Below are positions 33,857 to 42,710 of a stretch of 64,000 nt of DNA, in pieces (the stretch's first letter is position 1; each line of letters starts with the position of its first letter). A model generated the notes under the pieces. That model was given only the letters and a program-made list of their open reading frames with translations. It was not told the origin of the DNA and did not search any database. Origin of the DNA: Microbacterium endophyticum (GTDB taxonomy: Bacteria; Actinomycetota; Actinomycetes; Actinomycetales; Microbacteriaceae); NCBI RefSeq assembly GCF_011047135.1, contig NZ_CP049255.1, positions 1,364,001 to 1,428,000 on the forward strand. Direction: 5' to 3'. Both the position numbers and the translations under genes were made by a program.

Positions 33857-34063
33857 GCTCCAAGTATCGAACATATCTCCGACATTGACCCCGTCGAATC
33901 AGCCCGAAAAGCCCCGGTGTGGATAACTTTCTTGAAAAACTTTTGGGGAGAAGAAGAAGAGAGATATCGATCAGAACCCTTCGCCTCCGCGCAGGCTCAC
34001 GTCACAACGGGGAGGCAAGTTCTGATCACCGAAACATTGATCATTGACGCATATTCTTGGGCT

Positions 34064-35176
34064 GTGCGTGCTCTTTGCTCTTTCGCCGGTGGTGCGGGCC
34101 ATCTACTCCCGCAGATGCCGCTGCTGCGCGAGATGGCCGCGGCAGGGCATGAGCTCACCCTGATCGGACGTTCGTCTGGCGCCCAAGCGGCTCCGGCTGG
34201 CATCTTTCGCCGTATCGTGACGCGCGATGATCGTCGCTCGTCTCCCGCCCAACAGATCACCTCGCTACTACCGGTGAACCGCGAGGCCGAGGTCGACGTC
34301 GTGGCTCAATATTTCGCTGGCGACGCTGCACTCAGCTCATTTGAAGCGGCTGCAGCCTGCGCCGCGACAGCAGACGTTGTCATCTGCGACGAACTCGACT
34401 TTGGGGCGATGGCGGCAGGTGCGGAAGCCGGGATTCCTGTTGTCGTTGTATCCGTCATTGCATCAGGAGCACTCGTCCGCGAGAGCCGTGTCGGCGACGC
34501 ACTGCGACGACTCTCCGTCGATCTGGGACTTTCCGCGCAGCTGAGGCTACATGGTGATCTCTTTGTCATTCCTTTCGCGCCAAGAATGCGTGCGGCGGAG
34601 TTTCCGCCACCTCCACACACAACGTGGATGCGCCCTGACCGCGGGCCAGAACCCCACCCGAACGGGTCAATAGTTGCGACGCTAGGAACCGAATTCAACA
34701 CCGAATCCGGGGATCTCTTCGACCGCATTCTTGGTGCCCTCGCCACGCTCGACGTTCCAGCGGTTGTCACAATCGGTAGTGACCTCGATGCGTCCCGCTT
34801 CGGACGACAGCCAGCGCACATCCGCATAGAGAGGTTCGTCGATCTCGAAGCGTTGATTCCGCGTGCCAGTGTCGTTCTTCATCACGGAGGTAGCGGCATG
34901 TTCATGCGATCAGTATCGGGCGGTGCGCCCCAAATCGTATTTCCGATGGGCGCCGATCAACCCTTCACAGGTGACCGCGTGGAATACCTTGGTGTGGGAA
35001 CTGTCCTCAACGCACTTACTGCGGATTCCGCCCTGATCGCATCGGCTGCGGGAGCGCTGATGGAGGATGCCGCAACTCGCGCACGCGTGTTGGACCTGCG
35101 CGCAGAGGCTCTCGCTCTTCCGGCTCCAACAGCCGCATTCAACGCGGTGCAGGCTCTCGTCACCCGCCCCCATTAG
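34064..35176 (+). CDS. UGT/GT1-like glycosyltransferase
   Basis: A 370-residue two-domain GT-B enzyme. The N-terminal acceptor domain opens with VRALCSFAGGAGHLLPQMPL and the C-terminal nucleotide-sugar domain holds SIVATLGTEFNTESGDLFD, FVDLEALIPRASVVLHHGGS and GAPQIVFPMGADQPFTGDRV, the His-Gly-Gly and Asp-Gln signature of UDP- or TDP-sugar transferases. The acceptor is unknown. I chose the GTG at 34064: it begins right at the first beta strand and lies 6 nt behind TATTCT. The frame upstream to 33917 is probably not coding. Confidence 0.87.
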   Translation: MRALCSFAGGAGHLLPQMPLLREMAAAGHELTLIGRSSGAQAAPAGIFRRIVTRDDRRSSPAQQITSLLPVNREAEVDVVAQYFAGDAALSSFEAAAACAATADVVICDELDFGAMAAGAEAGIPVVVVSVIASGALVRESRVGDALRRLSVDLGLSAQLRLHGDLFVIPFAPRMRAAEFPPPPHTTWMRPDRGPEPHPNGSIVATLGTEFNTESGDLFDRILGALATLDVPAVVTIGSDLDASRFGRQPAHIRIERFVDLEALIPRASVVLHHGGSGMFMRSVSGGAPQIVFPMGADQPFTGDRVEYLGVGTVLNALTADSALIASAAGALMEDAATRARVLDLRAEALALPAPTAAFNAVQALVTRPH

Positions 35177-35185
35177 CCCTTCGGC

Positions 35186-36967
35186 CTATTGCCCCTCGAT
35201 CGCGCGAATGAGCGATGCTGAATCGTACGGGCCGATGTGGCGTTTCTCGCCGATGAAGAACGTAGGGGTGCTGTGTAGGTCCATCAGTTCGGCATCGAGT
35301 CGATCATCTTCCACTCGACGAGCAGCGTCGGCAGAATGCAGATCGGCGCTGAATCTCGCAATATCGAGCCCGATCTCTTCGGCTCGTCGGCGCAAGCCAT
35401 CTTCGTCGAGTTCGTCTTGGTGTGCGAACAGCAACGGTGCGAAATCGAAGAATCGGTCCTGCAACGCTGAAGCCTCTGCCGCCTGCGCGGCAAGAGTGGC
35501 ATGGGGGTGCACACTACTGAGCGGCAAGTGCCGGTAGACCCAGCGCAGTTCTTCGCCGAAGTGTGCGAGCACGGCGTCCACTGATCCGGTCGCACGACTG
35601 CAGAACGGGCACTCAAAGTCGGCGTATTCCACGATTGTGTAGCGCGCATCGACCGGCCCGCGAATGTGGTCGCGTGCCGGGTCAACAGGTCGGTTGAGCA
35701 CGGCACCAACTGCCCGCGGCGGCCGCAACCGGTCGCCCACGAACAGGATCGCCCAGCCCAGAGCGAAGGCAATAACGGATGCCGCCAACACCCCGACCCG
35801 GGCAAGATCCTGCTGATCGGGGTCACTGATCGCCAGTGGCACAAGGAACAGCGCAATGGTGAACCCGATGCCCGACAGTGCGGCACCACCGCCGACACGT
35901 CGGAGGGTGAGCCCGGGGGCGAGCTCGCCGACGCCGAGGCGCTTCATGAGCGTTGTCGCACCGGTGATACCGATGAATTTTCCTCCGACGAGGGCCACGA
36001 TGATGCCCCACGTGATCGGCGAGGTGACGGCGGCTGTCAGAACCTCGACGTCGATGTGGACGCCTGCGTTCGCGAGGGCAAAGATCGGCAGCACCCCGAG
36101 CTGAATGTACGGCCGCCACGCTGAGTCGATCCGCTCGTTGATCGAGAGCGCACCTCGCACCGTGCGCTGCAGGGCAGACGCATACGCCGGGTTCGGCGAC
36201 TCACGGAAGGCCTGCGTGAGGTCGGCTGTGCGTTCGACCTCGGCGCGACGCGGCGAAAACACCGGAATGATAAGCGCTACCGCAACACCCGCGAGCGTTG
36301 CGTGCACACCCGACGCCGACACGGCGACCCACAGCGCGATGCCACCAATGGCGTAGGCGATGCCGGTGCCAGCAGGCAACCAGCGCACAAACGCAAGCAA
36401 AACCAAGAGCACAATGGCGATAGCCAGCGGCAGCAGGCTGATGCCTTCGTTGTAGAACACAGCGATCACGATGAGCGCGCCAACGTCATCGACGACCGCG
36501 AGCGTCAACAAAAAGGTGCGTAGGCGTGCCGGATGCTTCGGCCCAATCAGTGCGAGGGCACCGAGTAAGAACGCGGTGTCTGTCGAGATGACAACGCCCC
36601 ACGCATGCGCGGACCCACTCGATGCGTTGATCGCGATAAAGATCAGTGCCGGCACCGCGAGCCCTGCGATGGCCGCAACGATCGGCACGATCGCCCGCGA
36701 GCGTGAGGTCAGCTCACCGATCGTGAACTCACGCTTCACTTCCAAGCCGACGAGAAAGAAGAAGAAGGTCATGAGACCCTCGTTCACCAGTTCGTGCGCC
36801 GTGAATTCGGCGCCGAAGTCGCCCACCGAGATATCGATGCTCGTCGACCAAAAGCCCTCGTAGCCGCCCGTCGATACGTTCGCCCAGACCACGGCGGCAA
36901 CTGTCGCGAGCAGCAGCAGCGCTGCCGCCACCCGGTCGCTGCGCGCCGCCGACGAGGTTGTCACCAT
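35186..36967 (-). CDS. nhaA: NhaA Na+/H+ antiporter fused to a DsbA-like thioredoxin domain
   Basis: A 593-residue fusion. Residues 1 to about 410 are NhaA, with about twelve helices, HELVNEGLMTFFFFLVGLEV, DTAFLLGALALIGPKHP and the Na+-binding Asp pair in FLLTLAVVDDVGALIVIAVF. Residues from about 430 are a thioredoxin fold with YTIVEYADFECPFCSRATGS (active-site CPFC) and the cis-Pro segment STPTFFIGEKRH. It exchanges Na+ for H+ in pH and salt homeostasis; the thioredoxin half may act on its outer-face cysteines or on other proteins. The ATG at 36967 overlaps the stop of the zinc-ribbon SDR gene, so they are coupled. Confidence 0.94.
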   Translation of the reverse strand: MVTTSSAARSDRVAAALLLLATVAAVVWANVSTGGYEGFWSTSIDISVGDFGAEFTAHELVNEGLMTFFFFLVGLEVKREFTIGELTSRSRAIVPIVAAIAGLAVPALIFIAINASSGSAHAWGVVISTDTAFLLGALALIGPKHPARLRTFLLTLAVVDDVGALIVIAVFYNEGISLLPLAIAIVLLVLLAFVRWLPAGTGIAYAIGGIALWVAVSASGVHATLAGVAVALIIPVFSPRRAEVERTADLTQAFRESPNPAYASALQRTVRGALSINERIDSAWRPYIQLGVLPIFALANAGVHIDVEVLTAAVTSPITWGIIVALVGGKFIGITGATTLMKRLGVGELAPGLTLRRVGGGAALSGIGFTIALFLVPLAISDPDQQDLARVGVLAASVIAFALGWAILFVGDRLRPPRAVGAVLNRPVDPARDHIRGPVDARYTIVEYADFECPFCSRATGSVDAVLAHFGEELRWVYRHLPLSSVHPHATLAAQAAEASALQDRFFDFAPLLFAHQDELDEDGLRRRAEEIGLDIARFSADLHSADAARRVEDDRLDAELMDLHSTPTFFIGEKRHIGPYDSASLIRAIEGQ

Positions 36968-38463
36968 GAACCCGGAGCGTAGTCCTTCAGGAAGACGCCG
37001 AAAACGTCTTCGCCAGCTTCGCCGCGCACGATCGGGTCGTACACGCGCGCTGCACCGTCGACGAGGTCGAGGGGCGCGTGAAAGCCCTCCTCGGCCAATC
37101 GCACCTTCGTCGGGTGCGGGCGTTCGTCGGTGATCCAACCGGTGTCGACACTGGTCATGAGAATGCGATCCGACTCGAACATTTCGCGCGCGCTCGTGCG
37201 CGTCAGCATGTTCACGGCAGCTTTCGCCATGTTGGTGTGCGGATGCCCCGGCCCCTTGTACCCGCGACCGAACACGCCCTCCATCGCACTGACGTTGACG
37301 ACGTATTTGCGGTGTCCGTCGCTGGCGGCAAGGGATGGCCGCAGCTTCGATATGAGAATGAACGGGGCCGTCGTGTTGGCGAGCTGCACTTCGAGCATTT
37401 CAAGCGGGTCGACCTGATCGACATGCTGAGTCCACGAGTTGATGTCGTGGAGGTCGGGCACGAGTCCGCCGGCATCGATTGCGGTACCGGCAGCAAGCCG
37501 CTCGAGCGAACTCGACCCGGCAGCCATCGCCTGCTCTGTCAGTTCTTCGGCTCGAGCGGATGCCGCCGCCAAAATCGGGTGCGAGGTCACCGACTGCGCG
37601 AGAGCCTGCGGGTGGCGGTCGTTCGTGTGCCCGAAGGTGATGAGCTCGGGCAACGGACCGTCGGGCAACGGTGCGAGTTCGGCATCCACGAGGGGCTGAT
37701 ACGCACCCGTCGATCGGCGCACCGTCTGCGTGGCGTTGTTGATCAGAATGTCGAGGGGCCCGGCTGCGGCAACATCTTCGGCGAGACCGATCACTTGGGC
37801 CGGGTCACGCAGGTCGATTCCGACCACTTTCAAGCGGTGCAACCATTCCGCTGAATCGGGAAGGCTGCTGAATCGACGCACGGCGTCGCGGGGAAAGCGC
37901 GTCGTGATCGTGGTGTGCGCGCCGTCACGCAGCAAGCGAAGCGCAATGTACATACCGATCTTCGCTCGTCCACCGGTGAGCAGTGCACGCTTCCCCGTGA
38001 GATCGGTGCGGGCGTCGCGCTTTGCGTGGCTCATCGCGGCGCACTCTTGGCACAGCTGGTGGTAGAACGCATCGACAACCGTGTACGGCTTTTTGCAGAT
38101 GTAGCATCCGCGCGCTTTCAAAAGCGTGCCGGCAGTAGGTGCCGTCGTGGCCGTTGAAATCGGGATGCCGCGGGTCTCATCGTCGATGCGGTCGGGAGCG
38201 CCCGTCGCGGTCTTTGCCACAACAGCTTTGTCGGCAGCAACGATGGCGTCGCGAATTTCTCGGCGACGAACGCGCTTTACGGCCTTGAACATTGCCGCGG
38301 TCGCGCGGCGCACCTGCACGTAGTCGGGGTGCTCTTCGTCGATGCTCGACATCCCGGCGAGCACCTTGAGAGTGATCGCCAGCTCGTCGGGGTCGATCGC
38401 GGGCGTGTAGTCGCCTGGCGTCTCGCTACCGTCTGGCTGCGGTTCTGTCGTCTCGGAGGGCAC
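36961..38463 (-). CDS. SDR-like oxidoreductase with N-terminal zinc ribbon
   Basis: A 500-residue protein. An N-terminal helical region (to about 110) is followed by a CxxC...CxxC zinc ribbon (Cys120, 123, 138 and 141: GCYICKKPYT and CQECAAM) and a Rossmann SDR domain from about residue 158 (RALLTGGRAKIGMYIALRLL, DILINNATQTVRR). The usual Tyr-x-x-x-Lys is Thr-x-x-x-Lys (TNMAK), so the catalytic Tyr is absent. I recall the same domain order in other bacteria and in some eukaryotes. The GTG at 38463 lies 5 nt behind TAGAAT; the frame is open upstream but there it reads antisense to a tRNA-like element. Confidence 0.82.
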   Translation of the reverse strand: MPSETTEPQPDGSETPGDYTPAIDPDELAITLKVLAGMSSIDEEHPDYVQVRRATAAMFKAVKRVRRREIRDAIVAADKAVVAKTATGAPDRIDDETRGIPISTATTAPTAGTLLKARGCYICKKPYTVVDAFYHQLCQECAAMSHAKRDARTDLTGKRALLTGGRAKIGMYIALRLLRDGAHTTITTRFPRDAVRRFSSLPDSAEWLHRLKVVGIDLRDPAQVIGLAEDVAAAGPLDILINNATQTVRRSTGAYQPLVDAELAPLPDGPLPELITFGHTNDRHPQALAQSVTSHPILAAASARAEELTEQAMAAGSSSLERLAAGTAIDAGGLVPDLHDINSWTQHVDQVDPLEMLEVQLANTTAPFILISKLRPSLAASDGHRKYVVNVSAMEGVFGRGYKGPGHPHTNMAKAAVNMLTRTSAREMFESDRILMTSVDTGWITDERPHPTKVRLAEEGFHAPLDLVDGAARVYDPIVRGEAGEDVFGVFLKDYAPGSW

Positions 38464-38562
38464 ATGCGATTCTAGGCCGAAGCCGCTCACCCGCGGGCGA
38501 TGAGACGCTATCGTTCGCTCGCTTAACCAGCTAGACCGGCAGGGCAAGTGAGCGCGAGGGCC

Positions 38563-38610
38563 CACGCCTGAAAATCGTGAGGTCACGGGATCGACGCCCG
38601 TCGGAGCCAC
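38563..38610 (+). repeat. tRNA-like 3' half, left boundary copy of the accessory region
   Basis: The bases resemble the anticodon loop, variable loop and T arm of a tRNA: CTGAAAATCGTGAGGTCA (38568-38585), T stem ACGGG/CCCGT (38585-38589, 38597-38601), and CGGAGCC-A as an acceptor 3' strand. The 5' half cannot be matched, so it is not a complete tRNA gene. The 18-mer recurs exactly at 45495-45512. A terminator follows at 38640. The rest of 38464-38933 has no gene. Confidence 0.55.
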
Positions 38611-38639
38611 ACGGGTGATCATTACGTCACCCCAGAAAC

Positions 38640-38676
38640 CCTCGCGGAGCTTCTATCCGCGGAGGTTTTGCTTTTT
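38640..38676 (+). terminator. Intrinsic terminator after the tRNA-like element
   Basis: CCTC-GCGGA pairs with TCCGC-GGAGG (one bulged G) around GCTTCTA and is followed by TTTTGCTTTTT. The U-rich tail is strong for this GC-rich genome. It implies a rightward transcript across the tRNA-like element, past or present. Confidence 0.7.
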
Positions 38677-38933
38677 CCTGGTGAGACGCGGTTTCTAGGT
38701 GGCACTCTCGCCTGCTCCGGCTGATCGCTGAGCGAGCGAAAGCTCCCGCCCATTGAGCGAGCGCGGCGAGACGAGATGTCCTCGGCATGGAGCTTGGGCC
38801 GGTCTGGGGCCGGTTGCGTCCCAGGTTTTCGTCGGTTTGACGACGCCGATCCTGGCGAATTCTCTCGCACGGCCGGATCGATAGGCTCGTAGAACCCGGC
38901 ACGGTTCCGGCATGAACTTGGGCGGGAGACGCC

Positions 38934-39686
38934 ATGGTCGACGAAGAGATCGCGTACGAGACGAACACAGTTCGCGCAATCCGCGGGATGGAGGCGCGGA
39001 CCGTGGCGAAATGGGAGTCCGAGGGCTGGGAACTCGTTTCACAGAAGCCGGGCAAGTTGCAGACGGAGATCACTTTCCGGCGCCCCAAGAAAAAGACACG
39101 CTGGGTCCCTTGGGCGGTCGGGGGCGGAGTGCTCGCGATCGCACTTGCTTTGATCATCACCTTCGGCGTCATCGGAGAACGCAACGCAGCTCTCGACGCG
39201 ACTCCAAGCGCTGCGCCATCAGAGCCCTCCGTGACCACAAGCGAGGCGGCGACCCCGGAGCCGACGACACCCGAAGCGGAACCGACGGAGGAAGCCGACG
39301 TTGTGCTGACGCCGGAGACCAACGCTGAGCTGGCAGCCCTCCTAATACTCACCGACTACTGCGACCCCTCGATCGCGACATTCGCAAGCACTTACCGTGG
39401 CCAGACGATTGCATTCCCGGGATATATTGGCGCGCTGGCTCCTCACGACGGCGCGACGACCCGGTATGACATCCTCATCGGCGCCGGAGACTTCAGCGAG
39501 ACGTCCGCACCTGGCCCCGCATTTCAGTTCCGTGACGTGAACACAACGAATGACCTCAACTTCGCCGGCGCCGTGCCCGACACGATCGGTGTCGGAACCA
39601 ACCTCAACGTCACGGCTGAGGTCGGCACCTACGAAACCAGCTCATGCCTGTTCTTGTTGGACCCCATCTCGACTGCCGTTCGGTAG
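38934..39686 (+). CDS. DUF4839 domain protein, membrane-anchored
   Basis: A 250-residue actinobacterial protein. Cytoplasmic N-terminus (about 55 residues), one transmembrane helix (WAVGGGVLAIALALIITFGV), a Ser/Thr/Pro/Glu-rich linker and an outer DUF4839 domain with STYRGQTIAFPGYIGALAPH, TRYDILIGAGDFSE, GPAFQFRDVNTTNDLNFAGA and SCLFLLDPISTAVR. Its function is unknown. The ATG at 38934 is preceded by GGGAG. It is the first gene right of the left tRNA-like repeat. Confidence 0.83.
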   Translation: MVDEEIAYETNTVRAIRGMEARTVAKWESEGWELVSQKPGKLQTEITFRRPKKKTRWVPWAVGGGVLAIALALIITFGVIGERNAALDATPSAAPSEPSVTTSEAATPEPTTPEAEPTEEADVVLTPETNAELAALLILTDYCDPSIATFASTYRGQTIAFPGYIGALAPHDGATTRYDILIGAGDFSETSAPGPAFQFRDVNTTNDLNFAGAVPDTIGVGTNLNVTAEVGTYETSSCLFLLDPISTAVR

Positions 39687-39973
39687 TCGAGCAGCAAGCA
39701 TCCCTCGGCGTCGGATCTCGGCGATCACCGGGCTGCGGGGTTACTTCTTGCCGCTTGAACGAGAAATGTAGGGATCGACGCTGAACGGCCGAAGCTCAGT
39801 TGAAACTGCCTCACAGACGACGAAGGCGCCGCGGGAAAAGAACGCGTCGAGGCTGACCGGGATTGGTGGCTAAATCGCCATCTCTAGTTCCTCTCAATTG
39901 GCTCAGATTGCAGCTTATGCAAGCGCCTCTGCTTTACCCCTTTATTTTCCGTAAGTACTTACGCGCTTGAGGA
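39687..39973. other. Non-coding stretch with a perfect 14-bp palindrome
   Basis: No gene is seen between the DUF4839 stop and the next small gene. The end of the stretch is AT-richer than its surroundings and holds the perfect palindrome CGTAAGTACTTACG (39950-39963), 10 bp before the next start. It may be an operator for that module. Confidence 0.45.
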
Positions 39974-40363
39974 TTGCACGATTGCAGCGTGGTCATTGAC
40001 ATCGCGCAGGACATCCCCTCTGGGGTCGCTGGACTGATCTCTCTCCTCACTGCGGTGAGCACGAATCTCGATCTCGGCATGCGCAACCGCACCCGTCCTG
40101 GGTGCGCTCCCGTCAAAGTGGATCTACCCGCCAACGAGACCGAGGCGTGGCTGTTTCGCGCGACGGGCATCAGCACGCAGTTGGCGGGCCGATCAGCTGA
40201 TCTCAGAGTGCTAGTCACGGCGTACAGCCAGGCGGTTGCAGTGAAGCGCCCCGAGCTTGCACAGCTAGCCCAGTGGCAACAGATCTCTCCTAGTGCGCTG
40301 CGGCATCGATACACGCCCCTGCACGTGCAAGCAGCCCAAGAGCTCACCAAAAGGACCCACTGA
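39974..40363 (+). CDS. Orphan small protein, possible HTH
   Basis: A 129-residue frame starting with TTG at 39974. I do not recognise a family. The C-terminal part (LAQLAQWQQISPSALRHRYT) has the spacing of a helix-turn-helix. It is followed at once by another small frame that is interrupted, so both belong to one orphan module inside the accessory region. Support is moderate: codon use is sensible and a palindrome lies in front, but no homology is evident to me. Confidence 0.5.
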   Translation: MHDCSVVIDIAQDIPSGVAGLISLLTAVSTNLDLGMRNRTRPGCAPVKVDLPANETEAWLFRATGISTQLAGRSADLRVLVTAYSQAVAVKRPELAQLAQWQQISPSALRHRYTPLHVQAAQELTKRTH

Positions 40364-40386
40364 TCGACATCGTCCTCGAGCCGTTC

Positions 40387-40727
40387 GTGGCGGTCGTGGA
40401 TAGCGACTTCAAAGGAATCTCACCGTTGCTGGATACGCAGCTCAGCATCCGCTCGAGCATTCGAAGCCTCGCCACCGATGCATTCCTCGAGACGTTCGGT
40501 GATGATGCACCTCAGAAGCTCGGTTTCGTCCGCAACCCCCCGACGAGCGACTTACCCGACCGATCGCTGACCTGGCCGCCTTCATGGTCCGGACACTCGA
40601 GCAACGCGACCCGTCGTTGTTAAACGTGTTCGAAGAGTGGCGCAGTCGATTCGACGCACGCGAGATCAAGGGGGACGAAGACAGTTCGAACGCGACACGC
40701 GTCCGCCGACCAGCGGGCGCCCGTTGA
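40387..40727 (+). pseudogene. Orphan small gene with a frameshift in a C-run
   Basis: The frame from GTG at 40387 (AVVDSDFKGISPLLDTQLSI) reads well to KLGFVRNPP and then becomes Ser/Trp-rich nonsense. In the +2 frame a coherent continuation appears directly after the C6 run at 40536-40541: DERLTRPIADLAAFMVRTLE, QRDPSLLNVFEEWRSRFDAR, ending at the TGA 40725-40727. One extra C would join both parts into a protein of about 114 residues. This is either a real inactivating frameshift or a base-calling error in a homopolymer. The function is unknown. Confidence 0.6.
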
Positions 40728-40768
40728 CTCCGTCACCTAGAGCTGTGAGAACTTTCTTTACTCATTCA

Positions 40769-40845
40769 AGGTCGGCCTCCGGCCGGCAGCGCTGCCTGCG
40801 GTGCGTCCGGTCCTCGCTCCGCTGCGGTCCGGGCGCTCCTCAGCG
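40769..40845. repeat. GC-rich cluster of palindromes
   Basis: Several short perfect inverted repeats lie back to back, for example GGCCTCCGGCC, GGCAGCGCTGCC and a CCGGTCC...GGTCCGG arm. They sit between the frameshifted orphan gene and the 3' end of the OLD-like nuclease gene and could act as a two-sided transcription stop. No T-run follows. The rest of 40728-40871 has no gene. Confidence 0.45.
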
Positions 40846-40871
40846 GCACACCCGAGCATCTTGTAACCCCA

Positions 40872-42710
40872 TCACGCATCAACTCGCTCGCCGTTCGCCA
40901 CACGGCTTCCAGCCAATCGACGCCCCACTTCTGTTACACGGACGATGTGTTCCTGCGTAGTCGCATTACGGTGCTGCTCGCTCCGGAAGGCCTCCTCGAG
41001 CCAAGCCGGTCCCTTTCGCGCGATGACGTCCGGAGCGAGCCTCTCGAGCTCCCCTGCGCGCACGAGCACCAACCCAACTGTCTCCATTCGCTCTAACAGC
41101 TGAAGCAGCGCCGCTCGCGCTTGGCCATTGAAGGCAGCGATGCCGTGCTTCTTGACCTCCGCCCAAGGAGACTCACGTGAGCGAATTTGGGAGAGCACCT
41201 CGTCGCGGACGACCGGGGTGTAGATCTCATCGCGCCGAGGAGTCAATGTTCCTGCGACCGCGTCGAGTACGTGAGCGATCTTGACCGGCTCCCGTGGCGC
41301 ACGCTGAGCGGCCGTCGCCGTGGACCATAGTGACGAAAGATCGTCGTCCCACTGGCCACCAAGGGCGTTGAACAGCCGCTTCGTCTCGCCTTCGTCGGAA
41401 ATGATATCCATGTCGGGGGCGGCGACGACGGGGACATCGACGGCACGTAGCGCCTCAGCAAGCTTCCACATCCCTTGCTTGCCAGCGCTCGCAACGAAGA
41501 GCGCTTCGCCGCTGGGCGAAGCCCCAGCACTTTCATTGAGGACTCCAGCGGCCGCGGCCAAGTACGCACAGTCACCCTCGGCTTCGGCAAGGACCACCAC
41601 CTGATGGAATAAGCCGTCGAGAACATTCGAGTACTTCAGGACCGGATCCGTCCATATGCTCCTCAGCTGGGCCGCGTCGAGTTGGCGCACTGCTGAGCTG
41701 GTGTCGCTCCGACTCACACGAACCACGGAGACGTCACCACCGGAGTCGAGCAAACCCGTCAACAGATGACGATCATGGGTCGCAACGATGATCTGCGTGC
41801 CGCGCTCAGTAGCGATCTTCCCCAGCTCGACACCAAGTGCATGCGCCTGCGGGGGATGCAGGAACGCCTCCGGCTCATCCAAGAGGATCAGCGGATAGGT
41901 TGCGGTGACGACTGGCAGGAGCTGCCCGAAGAAGCTCCGCATGCCGTCTCCTTGCTCGTCGAGCGCGGGCAAAGCACCCATAGCCTCGCGGTACTCGCGC
42001 GACACATCGTTGTATCGCGGCGCCTCGCCCGGAAGCGATCCGACGCGAAGCCGAACAGTACGTGCCAACGTGTCGAGCGTGAGAGTGCGGCCGAAAACTC
42101 GCTGGCTAATGTCACTCAGACGCTGGCGCAGGTCGACGGAATCCTCGAGATAGTGGACAGGGTGCGTTGGAGGCATCAGTACAGAGTCCCGCAGCTCGGC
42201 TGATGCTCCGAGGCTAAGGCGCCCCGACGCGTCTCCATAGAAGGTCAAGAAGGCACAAAGCCCGCCTATCCCTCCGGTGCCACCACGCTCGACAGTTCGG
42301 ATGTTCCAGTAGTACTCGAAGGACTCCGCGTTCTCTTGCGACGCCCGCGCGCGGGCAAAATATGTGTTGGGTCCGTCCACGACTGGTGTTGAGTTCTCAA
42401 GCATCCACGCGACGAGATCAGCAGGACTGTCCGATCCCGCTATCGACACCGCCTCAACCAGGATACGTGGCGGTTGAATCTGTCCTGGGTGGACTCCGAT
42501 GTATGTGTGCGCTTCTCGAAGGAGAGTCGACTTTCCCGCGTTGTTGGCGCCAACAATTGCTGTGACCCCAGCACGCTGCGGTCTAATGACGTCGCCACCC
42601 TGAACGCGGATCTCCTCCAGAGAAAAGCTGAAACCTGCCGGGTCGCCACCCAAGAGATGCGAGTGACGGGCGCTGTACAGCGTTTCAAACTCTGCCTTAT
42701 CGATGCTCCG
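40872..42710 (-). CDS. OLD-like ATP-dependent nuclease (AAA ATPase plus TOPRIM)
   Basis: A 612-residue protein. The ABC-type ATPase has Walker A TAIVGANNAGKSTLLREAHT, a Q-rich middle, and Walker B LILLDEPEAFLHPPQAHALG with the H-loop VATHDRHLL. A TOPRIM-like domain follows: VVVLAEAEGDCAYLAAAAG (acidic first strand) and VPVVAAPDMDIISDEG (Asp-x-Asp). This is the class 1 OLD family, known in phage P2 and in anti-phage islands. No partner gene such as a UvrD-like helicase is adjacent, so it would be a single-gene system. The ATG at 42710 is preferred; 42773 is possible. Confidence 0.85.
   Translation of the reverse strand, partial: RSIDKAEFETLYSARHSHLLGGDPAGFSFSLEEIRVQGGDVIRPQRAGVTAIVGANNAGKSTLLREAHTYIGVHPGQIQPPRILVEAVSIAGSDSPADLVAWMLENSTPVVDGPNTYFARARASQENAESFEYYWNIRTVERGGTGGIGGLCAFLTFYGDASGRLSLGASAELRDSVLMPPTHPVHYLEDSVDLRQRLSDISQRVFGRTLTLDTLARTVRLRVGSLPGEAPRYNDVSREYREAMGALPALDEQGDGMRSFFGQLLPVVTATYPLILLDEPEAFLHPPQAHALGVELGKIATERGTQIIVATHDRHLLTGLLDSGGDVSVVRVSRSDTSSAVRQLDAAQLRSIWTDPVLKYSNVLDGLFHQVVVLAEAEGDCAYLAAAAGVLNESAGASPSGEALFVASAGKQGMWKLAEALRAVDVPVVAAPDMDIISDEGETKRLFNALGGQWDDDLSSLWSTATAAQRAPREPVKIAHVLDAVAGTLTPRRDEIYTPVVRDEVLSQIRSRESPWAEVKKHGIAAFNGQARAALLQLLERMETVGLVLVRAGELERLAPDVIARKGPAWLEEAFRSEQHRNATTQEHIVRVTEVGRRLAGSRVANGERVDA

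Noticed and set aside
33917..34063. 49-residue N-terminal extension of the glycosyltransferase
   Set aside because: It lacks any fold feature of the family and the -10 box TATTCT lies at its end, directly before the chosen GTG.
38500..38610. A complete tRNA-Phe gene
   Set aside because: The anticodon loop (GAA) and T arm look right, but no 5' acceptor strand complementary to CGGAGCC and no proper D arm could be placed.
38464..38622. 53-residue N-terminal extension of the zinc-ribbon SDR
   Set aside because: The peptide TGVDPVTSRFSG there is the antisense translation of a tRNA-like element, and the -10 box lies downstream of it.
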